Positions 28,588-37,583 of a stretch of 64,000 nt of DNA are shown in pieces. The position numbers and the translations under genes are program-made. Numbering within the stretch: position 1 is the stretch's first letter; each line of letters opens with the position of its first letter. The stretch covers positions 1 to 64,000 of the forward strand of contig OZ244244.1 of assembly GCA_965217125.1 (NCBI GenBank). Reading direction: 5' to 3'. The DNA is from JAAOIF01 sp965217125. Lineage in GTDB: Bacteria; Pseudomonadota; Gammaproteobacteria; PS1; Pseudothioglobaceae. Under the pieces are notes generated by a model that saw only the letters and a list, made by a program, of their open reading frames with translations, was not told the DNA's origin and searched no databases.

Positions 28588-29793
28588 TTAAGAGTCTATT
28601 TTTGGATTTGGGTGAATGGTTATTCGTGCAAATTTTCTTTTGCCAACTTGATATACGGCTTCAATAGGTAGGGCTATATCTTTACCGGTGATTTTTTCAC
28701 CATCAAGCTTAACTGCGCCCTGTTTCATCATTTGTAGTGCATTAGAAGTGCTGGGGCAAAGCCCTGCATTTTTCAGCACATTGGCAATTTTAATGCCTTG
28801 GGTAAATTCAAATTCTGGCATCTCATCAGGTATCTGATTTTTGCTAAAACGATTAATAAAGTTTTCTTGAGTCTTATCTGCCGCTGTTTTAGAATGAAAA
28901 CGAGTAATTATTTCACCAGCTAAGCGGAATTTGATGTTGCGTGGGTTTTCACCATTTTTAACTTGGGCTTTCCAAGCCGCAATTGTCTTTAGCGACTCAA
29001 AACTTAATAACTCAAGATAACGCCACATTAGCTCATCAGAAATCGACATAATTTTGCCAAACATCTCATCTGGCGTGTCGTCAATGCCGATGTAATTATT
29101 TAGCGATTTTGACATTTTTTGCACACCGTCTAAACCCTCTAAAATAGGCATAGTGAGGACAACTTGTTGTTGTTTTTTTTGATAACGCTTTTGTAACTCT
29201 CTACCCATTAGTAGATTGAATTTTTGGTCGGTGCCACCGATTTCTACATCACTTTCAAGCACAACAGAGTCATAGCCTTGTGCAAGGGGATACAAGAATT
29301 CGTGGATGGCAATGTCATCATTATTTTTATAACGAATTTCAAAGTCGTTGCGTTCTAACATTCTGGCAACTGTGCGCATTGACGAGAGTTTAATAAATTC
29401 CATTGGTGTCATTTTGTCCATCCAAGTTGAATTAAATACCACTTGAGTTTTTGCTTTATTGAGGATTTTAAAAACTTGCTCGGTGTAACTTTTGGAGTTT
29501 TTTAGCACCTGTTCACGCGACAGCGGCGGGCGAGTTTTGTTTTTGCCAGTAGGGTCGCCAATCATGGCAGTAAAATCACCAATTAAGAAAATAATCTGAT
29601 GCCCTAAATCTTGTAATTGTTTGAGTTTGTTAATTAAAACCGTATGCCCTAAGTGCAGGTCAGGCGCAGTAGGGTCAAAACCAGCTTTGATTTTGAGCGG
29701 AGTGCCGCTTGATAACTTGGTTTTGAGTTCAGCAAGTGGCAGAATTTCGTCTGTGCCGCGTGTGAAAACAGCTAATTGTTGCTTTATATCCAT
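28588..29793 (-). CDS. tyrS: Tyrosyl-tRNA synthetase
   Basis: Class I aminoacyl-tRNA synthetase charging tRNA-Tyr. 401 residues. HLGH signature in DLHLGHTVL, KMSKS in GVQKMSKSLNNYIG, and a C-terminal S4 RNA-binding domain (about 335-395). The start is only 10 bp inside the end of the upstream PIN-toxin gene, so tyrS seems to be the last gene of an antitoxin-toxin-tyrS transcript. Confidence 0.97.
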   Translation of the reverse strand: MDIKQQLAVFTRGTDEILPLAELKTKLSSGTPLKIKAGFDPTAPDLHLGHTVLINKLKQLQDLGHQIIFLIGDFTAMIGDPTGKNKTRPPLSREQVLKNSKSYTEQVFKILNKAKTQVVFNSTWMDKMTPMEFIKLSSMRTVARMLERNDFEIRYKNNDDIAIHEFLYPLAQGYDSVVLESDVEIGGTDQKFNLLMGRELQKRYQKKQQQVVLTMPILEGLDGVQKMSKSLNNYIGIDDTPDEMFGKIMSISDELMWRYLELLSFESLKTIAAWKAQVKNGENPRNIKFRLAGEIITRFHSKTAADKTQENFINRFSKNQIPDEMPEFEFTQGIKIANVLKNAGLCPSTSNALQMMKQGAVKLDGEKITGKDIALPIEAVYQVGKRKFARITIHPNPKIDS

Positions 29794-30182
29794 TTTAAAC
29801 CTTGTTGTTTGTATTCGTTTAATCTATCATCATTTGAAATAAAAGTATGGTTATTTTGTATGCAAAACCAAATCAGCATTCTATCAAACGGGTCTTTGTG
29901 TTGCTCTACTTTGGTGAGTTGATAAGAGTTTGCCATTGTTTGGGCATCAATATTTACAATATTTAAGTCTAATTCTTTGGCAATTCTTAACAAGTTATTA
30001 GGTGTTTCGCCATTTAATTTCATTTTACCAATTTTGTATTTTATGGCGATTTCCCAAAAGCTTAAATTAGTCAGCAGAATAACATTATTTTGATTTTTAA
30101 TAATTTCCAATTGTGCTGGAGAGATTTTGCTTGGACAAGAAAACATCCAAAGAAAAATATTAGTATCTACAACAAATCTCAT
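29784..30182 (-). CDS. PIN-domain ribonuclease toxin (VapC-like)
   Basis: 132 residues with an intact PIN active site: D6 in FVVDTNIFLW, E44 in SFWEIAIK, D97 and D100 in HKDPFDRML, D118 near SNDDRL. PIN toxins are metal-dependent RNases that cleave tRNA or rRNA. Overlaps its antitoxin by 4 bp (ATGA) upstream and tyrS by 10 bp downstream. No frame damage is seen. Confidence 0.92.
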   Translation of the reverse strand: MRFVVDTNIFLWMFSCPSKISPAQLEIIKNQNNVILLTNLSFWEIAIKYKIGKMKLNGETPNNLLRIAKELDLNIVNIDAQTMANSYQLTKVEQHKDPFDRMLIWFCIQNNHTFISNDDRLNEYKQQGLKWI

Positions 30183-30421
30183 AACCCCAACAGTTCTTCA
30201 TCAGTCATTGTCCAGTCTTTGGCAAACTCAATCTGTATTTTCCCCTCATACAAACCTAATTTGCGTGGCTCTAATTTTATTTTTTCCTCTTCATACGGCA
30301 CAATCATCGCAATTTTTTTGTGTTTTCTGCCGTATTCAATCACAAACTTTTCCCCTTTTTGGACTGATTTTAGCACTTGAGAAAAATCATTTTTTGCATG
30401 TGCAGTTGAAATATTTAACAT
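30179..30421 (-). CDS. Phd/YefM-family antitoxin
   Basis: 80 residues. N-terminal Phd-type DNA-binding domain (NISTAHAKNDFSQVLKSVQKG, seen as short motif AKNDFSQVL) and a C-terminal toxin-neutralising tail (FAKDWTMTDEELLGL). Expected to bind its own promoter, repress it and neutralise the PIN toxin. Ribosome site CGGAGAA before the ATG. The upstream promoter is unusual and is listed separately. Confidence 0.9.
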   Translation of the reverse strand: MLNISTAHAKNDFSQVLKSVQKGEKFVIEYGRKHKKIAMIVPYEEEKIKLEPRKLGLYEGKIQIEFAKDWTMTDEELLGL

Positions 30422-30445
30422 AGTTATTCTCCGTAATATTAGGAT

Positions 30446-30481
30446 ATTATAACAAAAGTTGTCAAGTTGTCAAGTTGTCAA
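30446..30481 (-). promoter_or_regulatory. Consensus promoter built from octamer repeats (toxin-antitoxin-tyrS)
   Basis: On the minus strand three tandem copies of TTGACAAC put TTGACA at 30481-30476, 30473-30468 and 30465-30460. The perfect -10 TATAAT is at 30451-30446. The middle TTGACA is 16 bp from it, a consensus sigma-70 promoter; the nearest copy is 8 bp away and the farthest 24 bp. Confidence 0.8.
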
Positions 30482-30488
30482 GTTAGGA

Positions 30489-31748
30489 TTATGGGCGAAT
30501 ATGCCCATCCCCTAAAACAATATATTTTTGTGAGGTTAGGCCTTCTAATCCAACTGGTCCGCGCACATGGAATTTGTTGGTGCTGATGCCGATTTCTGCA
30601 CCTAAACCGTATTCAAAACCATCGGCAAAAGCGGTGGAGGCATTAATCATCACTGAGGCAGAATCTACTTGGCTAATAAAGCGTCTGGCATTTGTGTAAT
30701 TTTCACTAATGATTGATTCGGTATGCCCCGAGCCGTGTTGCTCAATATGCTCAATTGCCGCGCTCATCGAGCTCACAATACGAACAGCAAGAATGGCATC
30801 AAGATACTCTGTATCCCAATCTTTGTCGGTGGCAGCTATTACCTTGTCTGAGAGTTGCATGGTTTGTGCGCAACCGCGTAGTTCCACGCCTTTTGCCAAA
30901 TATTGTGCGATTAGTTCTGGCAATATTCTGCCTGCTGCTGCGGCGTGTACCAGCAAGGTTTCGGTGGCATTACACACACCGTAGCGGCGAGTTTTGGCGT
31001 TAAACGCAATGCTAATGGCTTTTTGCGTATCGGCATCTTTGTCAATATAAGTATGACAAATGCCGTGCAAGTGTTTAATTACTGGCATGGTTGCATTTTT
31101 ACTAATGATTTCAATCAAACCTTTGCCACCGCGTGGAATAATGGCATCAATAGTGTCGCTGGCTTTGACTAATTCGCTCACTGCCGCACGGTCTGTAGTA
31201 TCGATTAGTTGCACGCAATGTTGGTCCAGACCAGCATCAATTAGACTTTGTTTAACACAGCAATACAGCGCCAAATTAGAGCGGATGGCCTCCGAGCCAC
31301 CACGCAAAATTGCAGCGTTGCCAGATTTAAGACAAAGGGCGCTAGCATCAATAGTAACATTTGGACGTGATTCATAGATAATGCCCATAACCCCAAGCGG
31401 GGTGCGCATTTTGCCCACTTGAATGCCACTCGGGCGGTATTTTAAATCAGTTATTTCACCGATTGGGTCAGGTAAATTGGCGATTTGATTTAGGCTTGCA
31501 ATTATGCCGTCAAGTCGCGTCTCATCTAACATTAGCCGATCCAGCAAAGCTTTGCTCAAGCCGCTGTCTTTGCCATTGTCCAAATCTTGTTGATTAGCCG
31601 TTAAAATTGAAACTCGGTTTTTATCAATTTGCTCAGCGATATTAAGCAGTGCATTATTTTTCACCCGAGTGGTTACACTGCGTAATGTTTTGCTAGCAAT
31701 TTTTGCGTTTTTGCCTAATGTGGCGATTTGTTCAGTGATTGAGGGCAT
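30489..31748 (-). CDS. proA: Glutamate-5-semialdehyde dehydrogenase (gamma-glutamyl phosphate reductase)
   Basis: Second enzyme of proline synthesis, NADPH-dependent. 419 residues, normal length. The catalytic Cys lies in YGVCNATETLLVH; GVMGIIYESRPNVT is the family signature. It overlaps holA upstream by 17 bp. The partner kinase gene proB is not in the window. Confidence 0.97.
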   Translation of the reverse strand: MPSITEQIATLGKNAKIASKTLRSVTTRVKNNALLNIAEQIDKNRVSILTANQQDLDNGKDSGLSKALLDRLMLDETRLDGIIASLNQIANLPDPIGEITDLKYRPSGIQVGKMRTPLGVMGIIYESRPNVTIDASALCLKSGNAAILRGGSEAIRSNLALYCCVKQSLIDAGLDQHCVQLIDTTDRAAVSELVKASDTIDAIIPRGGKGLIEIISKNATMPVIKHLHGICHTYIDKDADTQKAISIAFNAKTRRYGVCNATETLLVHAAAAGRILPELIAQYLAKGVELRGCAQTMQLSDKVIAATDKDWDTEYLDAILAVRIVSSMSAAIEHIEQHGSGHTESIISENYTNARRFISQVDSASVMINASTAFADGFEYGLGAEIGISTNKFHVRGPVGLEGLTSQKYIVLGDGHIRP

Positions 31749-32754
31749 TATTTTTCCCAGCTAAATTTAGTAATAATGTGCGTAATTCATCAATTACATT
31801 GAGATTATCCATACCTTTGATTGAGCGGTCAATACGCCCGAGCGATAATAATATTTTTTGTAATTGTTGATAAGAGTGGCGTTTTAGTGCATTGCTAATA
31901 ATTGCTTTTCTTTTATTCCAAACACGATGTTTTTGCAATACTGTGTCAATTTGCCTACTTTGCCCAAGATCTATTGACATATCTATGATTGAATTGATTT
32001 CTCGATACAGCGAACTACTAAGCTGAATTGGCATGGCGTTATCATTTATTAGGGTTTCATAAATTTTCAATATTTGCTTAGCATTGCCTAAGAGGGCGGC
32101 GTCAATTAAACCATAAATACTGTATTTGGATTGCTGATTAACTTGATTTAGGTAAGCTTGTGTGTCAATTTTACCGTCAGGGTATGCTAGTTTTAATTTT
32201 TGAATTTCTTGCATGGAAGCCAGCAAATTTCCTTCGGTAGAAAAAGCAATACTCTGTGCAACTTCTAAATTAGCTGCTAATCCGAGTGTTGTCATATGGT
32301 TGCTAATCCAGCCGACTAAATACCCACTTTGCACTTCCCAATGTTGAATTACGCTGCCATTTTGTTCCAGCGTTTTAAACCATTTGCTTTTTTGCTGGCT
32401 CATATCTAATTTAGCGGTAGAGATAATGAGCAAAATGTCATTTGGCAGGGAATTGGTAATTTCTATCAGCGCTTTTGCGCCTTTAACGCCAATTTTGCCA
32501 GTTTTAAATCGGCATTCAATTATGCGTTTTGGTGAGAATAGCGATATTGATGATATTTCAGCAACAATTTGATTCCAATCAAAATTAGCATCCACTTCAA
32601 AGCTGATTTTGTCGTCAAAACCCTGTGTTTTGGCTGCGCGTTTAATTTTATCTAAGCTTTGCTCAACCAATAACAGCTCAGCACCAAAAACAAAATAAAG
32701 CGAGTTGAGTTGGTTTGTGAGTGCGTTGCTTAGTTGTTCAGCTTTAATCTTCAT
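31732..32754 (-). CDS. holA: DNA polymerase III delta subunit (clamp loader)
   Basis: Delta subunit opens the beta sliding clamp. I use the ATG at 32754 (MKIKAEQLSNAL), which matches the family N-terminus and gives 340 residues; an upstream in-frame TTG at 32769 adds five. Motifs: YFVFGAELLLVEQSLD, FDWNQIV, and the collar region with YREINSIIDM. Lies between lptE and proA, the common lptE-holA order. Confidence 0.93.
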   Translation of the reverse strand: MKIKAEQLSNALTNQLNSLYFVFGAELLLVEQSLDKIKRAAKTQGFDDKISFEVDANFDWNQIVAEISSISLFSPKRIIECRFKTGKIGVKGAKALIEITNSLPNDILLIISTAKLDMSQQKSKWFKTLEQNGSVIQHWEVQSGYLVGWISNHMTTLGLAANLEVAQSIAFSTEGNLLASMQEIQKLKLAYPDGKIDTQAYLNQVNQQSKYSIYGLIDAALLGNAKQILKIYETLINDNAMPIQLSSSLYREINSIIDMSIDLGQSRQIDTVLQKHRVWNKRKAIISNALKRHSYQQLQKILLSLGRIDRSIKGMDNLNVIDELRTLLLNLAGKNNALNH

Positions 32755-32770
32755 TGAACTTTTGTGCAAA

Positions 32771-33214
32771 TCATAAACGCTTGAGTTTTCTTAGTAGTCG
32801 TTTGATAAGTGTCTCACGGAGTTGGTTGTAATGTTCATTAATTTGCAATCTATCAGCCTGAGTCTGAATCACTCTTTGTAGCTGAGTGCTGTTAGTCAAA
32901 ACATCTGTAAATAATGGTTGTTTTAAAGTATCAAATACTTTAATTGGAACACTCAGACTTAAAGTGTAACTGCTTATTTGACCAGTAGTAGCATACGCAG
33001 CAGCTTGCTTTTTTTGGGTTTCTTTGCCAATCTCAATTATTAAAGATTTTACTACAACAGGGTTAAGGTGTTTTTTCAGCTCGGTAGCAAAAGCATTGTT
33101 TTTAGTTGAGTTAACTGTTGCATTCAGCGAGGTATTTTGATAAGGCGTGTGAAAGCCACAACTGCCTAATAATGCGGTGATTAAAACAATGGATAAGAGG
33201 TTATTTTTTGACAT
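32771..33214 (-). CDS. lptE: LPS-assembly lipoprotein LptE
   Basis: Outer-membrane lipoprotein that plugs LptD and delivers LPS. 147 residues; signal peptide with lipobox ALLGSC (Cys at 19) followed by GFHTPYQN, close to the family start GFxLR. The mature beta-alpha fold includes VKSLIIEIG and YTLSLSVPIKVFD. Order lptE-holA is conserved in proteobacteria and supports the call despite weak sequence conservation. Confidence 0.88.
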   Translation of the reverse strand: MSKNNLLSIVLITALLGSCGFHTPYQNTSLNATVNSTKNNAFATELKKHLNPVVVKSLIIEIGKETQKKQAAAYATTGQISSYTLSLSVPIKVFDTLKQPLFTDVLTNSTQLQRVIQTQADRLQINEHYNQLRETLIKRLLRKLKRL

Positions 33215-33318
33215 GACATTAAGTAATATTTCTTTTCAAGTGGGAAATTATGACAGAATTTGAGTTTATTTGTTGTAAAACTGAAGATAATTTAAAAATA
33301 TAAATATTCAAACTAACC

Positions 33319-33346
33319 TTGAAAAAACATCATAAGCCTATATATT
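33319..33346 (+). promoter_or_regulatory. ftsH promoter: sigma-70 with possible sigma-32 overlap
   Basis: TTGAAA (33319-33324) and TATATT (33341-33346) are 16 bp apart, a good sigma-70 promoter 56 bp upstream of ftsH. The same bases read CTTGAAA, 12 bp, CCTATAT, close to the heat-shock sigma-32 pattern (CTTGAAA, 11-16 bp, CCCCATNT), which fits ftsH being a heat-shock gene in E. coli. Confidence 0.5.
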
Positions 33347-33401
33347 GTGATTTAATATGGTATAGTTGTCTCTCTTAATTTTTTAATAAAACACACACAT
33401 T

Positions 33402-35321
33402 ATGTTTAAAAATTTATTACTTTGGCTGGTTTTAGGCAGTATTCTTGCCTCAATTTTTGGTCAATTTGAGATAGGCGGTCAGAAAAACCAGATTACTTAC
33501 TCTCAATTTATCCAAAGCGTTAAATTAGGTGATGTTTCTAGTGTTAGCATCTCAGGCAACAGTATTGAAGGCGTGGGCGCTGGCGGTGAGCAATTTTCAA
33601 CCTACAGCCCAGGCGACCTTGGGTTGATGGGAGATTTGCTTGATAATGGCGTGAATGTTATTGCCAAGCCGCCCGAGAAAGATGGCTTTTTTAAGCAACT
33701 AATTATTTCTCTGGCGCCAATCTTATTGTTAATTGCTGTTATTTTCTACACTATGAAAGGTGCTGGTGGCCCTATGGGCGGCAAAAACCCAATGAGTTTT
33801 GGTAAATCAAAAGCGCGCCTTATTAGCAAAGATGAATCCAAGACTACCTTTAAAGATGTAGCTGGTGTTGAGGAGGCTAAAGAAGAGGTGATGGAGTTGG
33901 TTGATTTTTTATCTGACCCGGGCAAATTTACCAAAGTAGGTGGCAAAATCCCCAAAGGCGTTCTTATGGTCGGCCCGCCGGGAACAGGTAAAACCCTATT
34001 AGCAAAAGCAGTGGCTGGTGAGGCTGATGTGCCATTTTTCTTTATTTCTGGCTCAGATTTTGTAGAGATGTTTGTCGGTGTAGGCGCATCACGCGTGCGC
34101 GATATGTTTGAGCAGGCTAAAAAGCATGCACCTTGTATTATTTTTATTGATGAAATTGATGCTGTTGGTCGCCAGCGTGGTGCTGGCATGGGCGGCGGTC
34201 ATGACGAGCGTGAGCAAACCCTCAATCAAATGTTGGTTGAAATGGATGGTTTTGAAGGCAACGAGGGCATTATTGTGATTGCTGCGACTAATAGACCCGA
34301 TGTTTTAGACCCTGCACTGCTTAGGCCAGGGCGTTTTGATCGCCAAGTAACTGTAGGTTTGCCAGATATTAATGGTCGTGATGCAATTTTGCAAGTGCAT
34401 ATGAAAAAATTACCAATTGCTAAAAATGTTAAATCAATTAATATTGCTAAAGGCACGCCAGGTTTTTCAGGCGCTGACCTTGCTAATCTTTGTAATGAAG
34501 CGGCGTTGATTGCTGCCGGCAAAGACAAAAAATTAGTAGGTATGCAAGAGTTTGAAAGAGCCAAAGACAAAATTATGATGGGCTCTGAGCGCAAAACTAT
34601 GGTAATGGATGATGCAGAAAAAGAAATGACCGCCTATCATGAAGCAGGGCATGCCATCGTTGGGCGCTTAGTGCCTGAGCATGACCCTGTTTATAAGGTC
34701 AGTATCATTCCACGAGGCATGGCATTAGGCGTAACTATGTTCTTGCCTGAAAAAGATGCTTATAGCATTTCTAAACGCAAACTTAATTCACAAATAACCG
34801 CATTATTTGGTGGGCGTATTGCTGAAGAGTTGATTTATGGCATTGACAGTGTTACCACCGGCGCAAGTAACGACATTGAACGCGCCACTGAAATTGCGCA
34901 TAAAATGGTGAAACTGTGGGGTATGTCCGATAAGATGGGTCCATTGGCTTATGGCGAAAGTGAGGGCGAGGTATTTTTAGGTCGTCAGGTAACCAAACAC
35001 AAACACATTTCTGATAAAACTTTTAATTTGATTGATAGCGAAATTCGCAAAGTTATTGATGTTAATTATAAAATTGCTTACAAAATATTGGAAGAAAACA
35101 AAGATATTTTGCATGCTATGGCAAAAGCTTTGATTGAGTTTGAAACCATCGACAGAGATCAAATTGATGATTTAATGGGTAGAAAACCAATGCGCGAGGC
35201 AGCCGTTATTATTGATTCTGATGTAGTTTCTGTTGAACTTGGCAAAGGCTCAGAAGAAACCGACGAATCTAATAATTCTGAGGAAAAACCATTAAGTGGT
35301 GGCACCCAGCAAGTTGCTTAG
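33402..35321 (+). CDS. ftsH: Membrane AAA+ metalloprotease FtsH
   Basis: ATP- and zinc-dependent protease degrading membrane and short-lived cytoplasmic proteins. 639 residues. Two membrane helices (about 3-20 and 98-117) flank a periplasmic domain; Walker A GPPGTGKT at 191-198, Walker B in CIIFIDEID, SRH around ATNRPDVLD, and zinc site HEAGH at 413-417. Followed by folP after 24 bp and glmM, the order seen in E. coli (ftsH-folP-glmM). Confidence 0.98.
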   Translation: MFKNLLLWLVLGSILASIFGQFEIGGQKNQITYSQFIQSVKLGDVSSVSISGNSIEGVGAGGEQFSTYSPGDLGLMGDLLDNGVNVIAKPPEKDGFFKQLIISLAPILLLIAVIFYTMKGAGGPMGGKNPMSFGKSKARLISKDESKTTFKDVAGVEEAKEEVMELVDFLSDPGKFTKVGGKIPKGVLMVGPPGTGKTLLAKAVAGEADVPFFFISGSDFVEMFVGVGASRVRDMFEQAKKHAPCIIFIDEIDAVGRQRGAGMGGGHDEREQTLNQMLVEMDGFEGNEGIIVIAATNRPDVLDPALLRPGRFDRQVTVGLPDINGRDAILQVHMKKLPIAKNVKSINIAKGTPGFSGADLANLCNEAALIAAGKDKKLVGMQEFERAKDKIMMGSERKTMVMDDAEKEMTAYHEAGHAIVGRLVPEHDPVYKVSIIPRGMALGVTMFLPEKDAYSISKRKLNSQITALFGGRIAEELIYGIDSVTTGASNDIERATEIAHKMVKLWGMSDKMGPLAYGESEGEVFLGRQVTKHKHISDKTFNLIDSEIRKVIDVNYKIAYKILEENKDILHAMAKALIEFETIDRDQIDDLMGRKPMREAAVIIDSDVVSVELGKGSEETDESNNSEEKPLSGGTQQVA

Positions 35322-35345
35322 TTTTTAGAGTTTGCGTAGTCAAGT

Positions 35346-36185
35346 ATGACTGTTTCATCTACAACTTTAAGCCCAATCATAATGGGCGTGTTAAACATCA
35401 CGCCCGACTCATTTTCAGATGGCGCTAAATACCTCAATACTGCCGATGCCCTCATACATGCTAAATGTATGGTTAAACAAGGTGCAAATATCATTGATGT
35501 TGGTGGTGAATCTACTCGCCCTGGTGCTAAAACTATCTGTGCTGATGAGGAGTTAAATAGAGTAATCCCGGTTATTAAAGCCCTAAAAGCACAGCTTGAT
35601 GTGCGTATTTCAGTTGATACTTCCAAGCCGCAGGTAATGGCACAAGCTGTTAATGCTGGCGCGAACTTAATCAATGATGTGAATGCCCTGCAAAGCGATG
35701 GAGCGCTGCAAATGGCGGCTTCATTGGGTAGTGATATTTGTTTGATGCACAAGCAAGGACAGCCAAAAACCATGCAAAACAATCCCTTATACATTGATGT
35801 TGTTAAAGATATTAAGGAGTTTTTTGATGAGCGAATTGCAGCTTGTATTAGCGCGGGTATCAGCGCTGATAAAATAATCTTAGACCCAGGTTTTGGTTTT
35901 GGTAAAACTTTAGCGCACAATTTAGAAATTCTCAAACGATTAGCAGAATTTAAGTCTTTTAATCTGCCATTATTAGTAGGCATTTCTCGTAAAAGTATGA
36001 TTGGCAATTTGCTAAATGATAGAAATGTCGATAGAAATGTCGATAGAAATGTCGATGGAAGGGTCATCGGCAGTGTGGCGGCGGCTATAATAGCTGCTCA
36101 ACGCGGTGCGGATATTGTGCGTGTGCATGATGTATTAGCAACTAAAGACGCATTGATGATTTTACAAAGTGTAGAGGAGCATTAA
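35346..36185 (+). CDS. folP: Dihydropteroate synthase
   Basis: Condenses p-aminobenzoate with hydroxymethyl-dihydropterin pyrophosphate in folate synthesis; the target of sulfonamides. 279 residues. Signatures GVLNITPDSFSDGAK and DVGGESTRPGA. The loop between GISRKSMIGNLLN and GSVAAAIIAAQRGAD is lengthened by a 12-bp tandem repeat encoding DRNV units. Ends 2 bp before the glmM TTG start. Confidence 0.97.
   Translation: MTVSSTTLSPIIMGVLNITPDSFSDGAKYLNTADALIHAKCMVKQGANIIDVGGESTRPGAKTICADEELNRVIPVIKALKAQLDVRISVDTSKPQVMAQAVNAGANLINDVNALQSDGALQMAASLGSDICLMHKQGQPKTMQNNPLYIDVVKDIKEFFDERIAACISAGISADKIILDPGFGFGKTLAHNLEILKRLAEFKSFNLPLLVGISRKSMIGNLLNDRNVDRNVDRNVDGRVIGSVAAAIIAAQRGADIVRVHDVLATKDALMILQSVEEH
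36018..36065 (+). repeat. 12-bp in-frame tandem repeat in folP
   Basis: Unit GATAGAAATGTC in three perfect copies (36018-36053) and a fourth degenerate one (GATGGAAGGGTC, 36054-36065). It encodes DRNV-DRNV-DRNV-DGRV in a surface loop close to the conserved C-terminal RVHDV motif. Confidence 0.9.
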
Positions 36186-36187
36186 AA

Positions 36188-37516
36188 TTGAATAATTATT
36201 TTGGCACTGACGGCATTCGTGGTAGAGTAGGTATAACGCCCATTACTGCTGATTTCTTTTTAAAACTCGGTTGGGCAGTAGGCTCAGTATTAGCACAAAA
36301 GCACAAATATGCGAGTGTGGTGATAGGCAAAGATACCCGCGTTTCAGGCTATTTGTTTGAATCAGCACTTGAAGCAGGTTTCCTATCAGCTGGGGTGGAT
36401 GTGGGTTTGTTAGGACCTATGCCAACCCCAGCAGTAGCGTATTTAACCCAAATTTATGGTGCTAAGGCGGGCGTGGTCATCAGTGCATCGCATAATCATT
36501 TTAAAGATAATGGGGTTAAATTTTTCTCTGCCAAAGGCTTTAAATTAAGTGCGCAAGACCAAAAAGATATTGAGCAAAGATTAACCCAAACAATGGTGAG
36601 CGTTGATAGTGAAAATATTGGCAAAGCCATCCGCCATGAACAATCTTCGGGTCAATACATTGATTTTTGCAAATTATCATTTGACCATTGTGTTAATTTA
36701 TCCACCCTTAAAATTGTGATTGATTGTGCCAATGGCGCGACTTATCATATTGCTAAAAATGTATTTTCTGAATTGGGCGCTCAAACCATTATTATCAACA
36801 ATAAGCCTGACGGGTTTAATATTAACTTGGATTGCGGCGCAACAGATACCAAGCATTTGCAACAAGTGGTGCTTGAGAAGCAAGCCGATTTAGGTATTGC
36901 GTTTGATGGTGATGGTGATAGGCTGATGATGGTTGATGCTAATGGCGATCTGGTTGATGGCGATGAATTAGTATTTATTATTGCTAAAGCTTGGAAAATG
37001 CAAAACAGATTAAAAAATAATACCGTTGTTGGCACAAAAATGACCAATCTCGGCGTGCGTCAAGCATATAAAAAATTAGCCATTGATTTTATTGAGGCCG
37101 ATGTGGGCGACCGCTTTGTAATGCAACAAATGCAGGCGCATAATTCAATCTTAGGCGGCGAAGGTTCTGGACACATTGTTTGTTTAGATAAAAGCACCTC
37201 AGGGGACGCGATTATTGCCGCACTGCAAGTATTAGAAGTGATTGTAAAAAGCAAAAAAACCCTAACCGAACTAAAATCCCAAGTCAATAAATACGAACAG
37301 GTGCTGATAAATGTCAAAACCCAAGAAAAAATTGATTTAAGCCAACATCAAACTCTAAAACAAGCCCAACTCGAAGTTGAACAAACATTAGGCAACAAAG
37401 GCAGGGTGCTAATTCGCGCCTCAGGCACCGAGCCACTGATTCGAATAATGGTTGAAGCAAAAGATGCCAATATTAGCCAACAAAACGCTTTAAAACTAGC
37501 CGATGTATTAAGGTAG
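36188..37516 (+). CDS. glmM: Phosphoglucosamine mutase
   Basis: Converts glucosamine-6-phosphate to glucosamine-1-phosphate for UDP-GlcNAc. 442 residues from a TTG start (MNNYFGTDGIRG), the only start compatible with the conserved N-terminus. Phosphoserine S101 in VVISASHNHFKDNG, metal loop DGDGDR, sugar loop GGEGSGH and C-terminal RASGTEPLIR are all present. Confidence 0.97.
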   Translation: MNNYFGTDGIRGRVGITPITADFFLKLGWAVGSVLAQKHKYASVVIGKDTRVSGYLFESALEAGFLSAGVDVGLLGPMPTPAVAYLTQIYGAKAGVVISASHNHFKDNGVKFFSAKGFKLSAQDQKDIEQRLTQTMVSVDSENIGKAIRHEQSSGQYIDFCKLSFDHCVNLSTLKIVIDCANGATYHIAKNVFSELGAQTIIINNKPDGFNINLDCGATDTKHLQQVVLEKQADLGIAFDGDGDRLMMVDANGDLVDGDELVFIIAKAWKMQNRLKNNTVVGTKMTNLGVRQAYKKLAIDFIEADVGDRFVMQQMQAHNSILGGEGSGHIVCLDKSTSGDAIIAALQVLEVIVKSKKTLTELKSQVNKYEQVLINVKTQEKIDLSQHQTLKQAQLEVEQTLGNKGRVLIRASGTEPLIRIMVEAKDANISQQNALKLADVLR

Positions 37517-37583
37517 TTTCTGGCTAATTTTGAACTTAGCAGAGCAAACGCTAACACTTAAAATCAGTAACTGAAATGATTTG

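Noticed and set aside
35318..36067. 249-codon open frame antisense to folP
   Set aside because: Low-complexity start (repeats of FLSTFLST type) produced by reading the folP tandem repeat backwards; no domain, and folP itself is clear.
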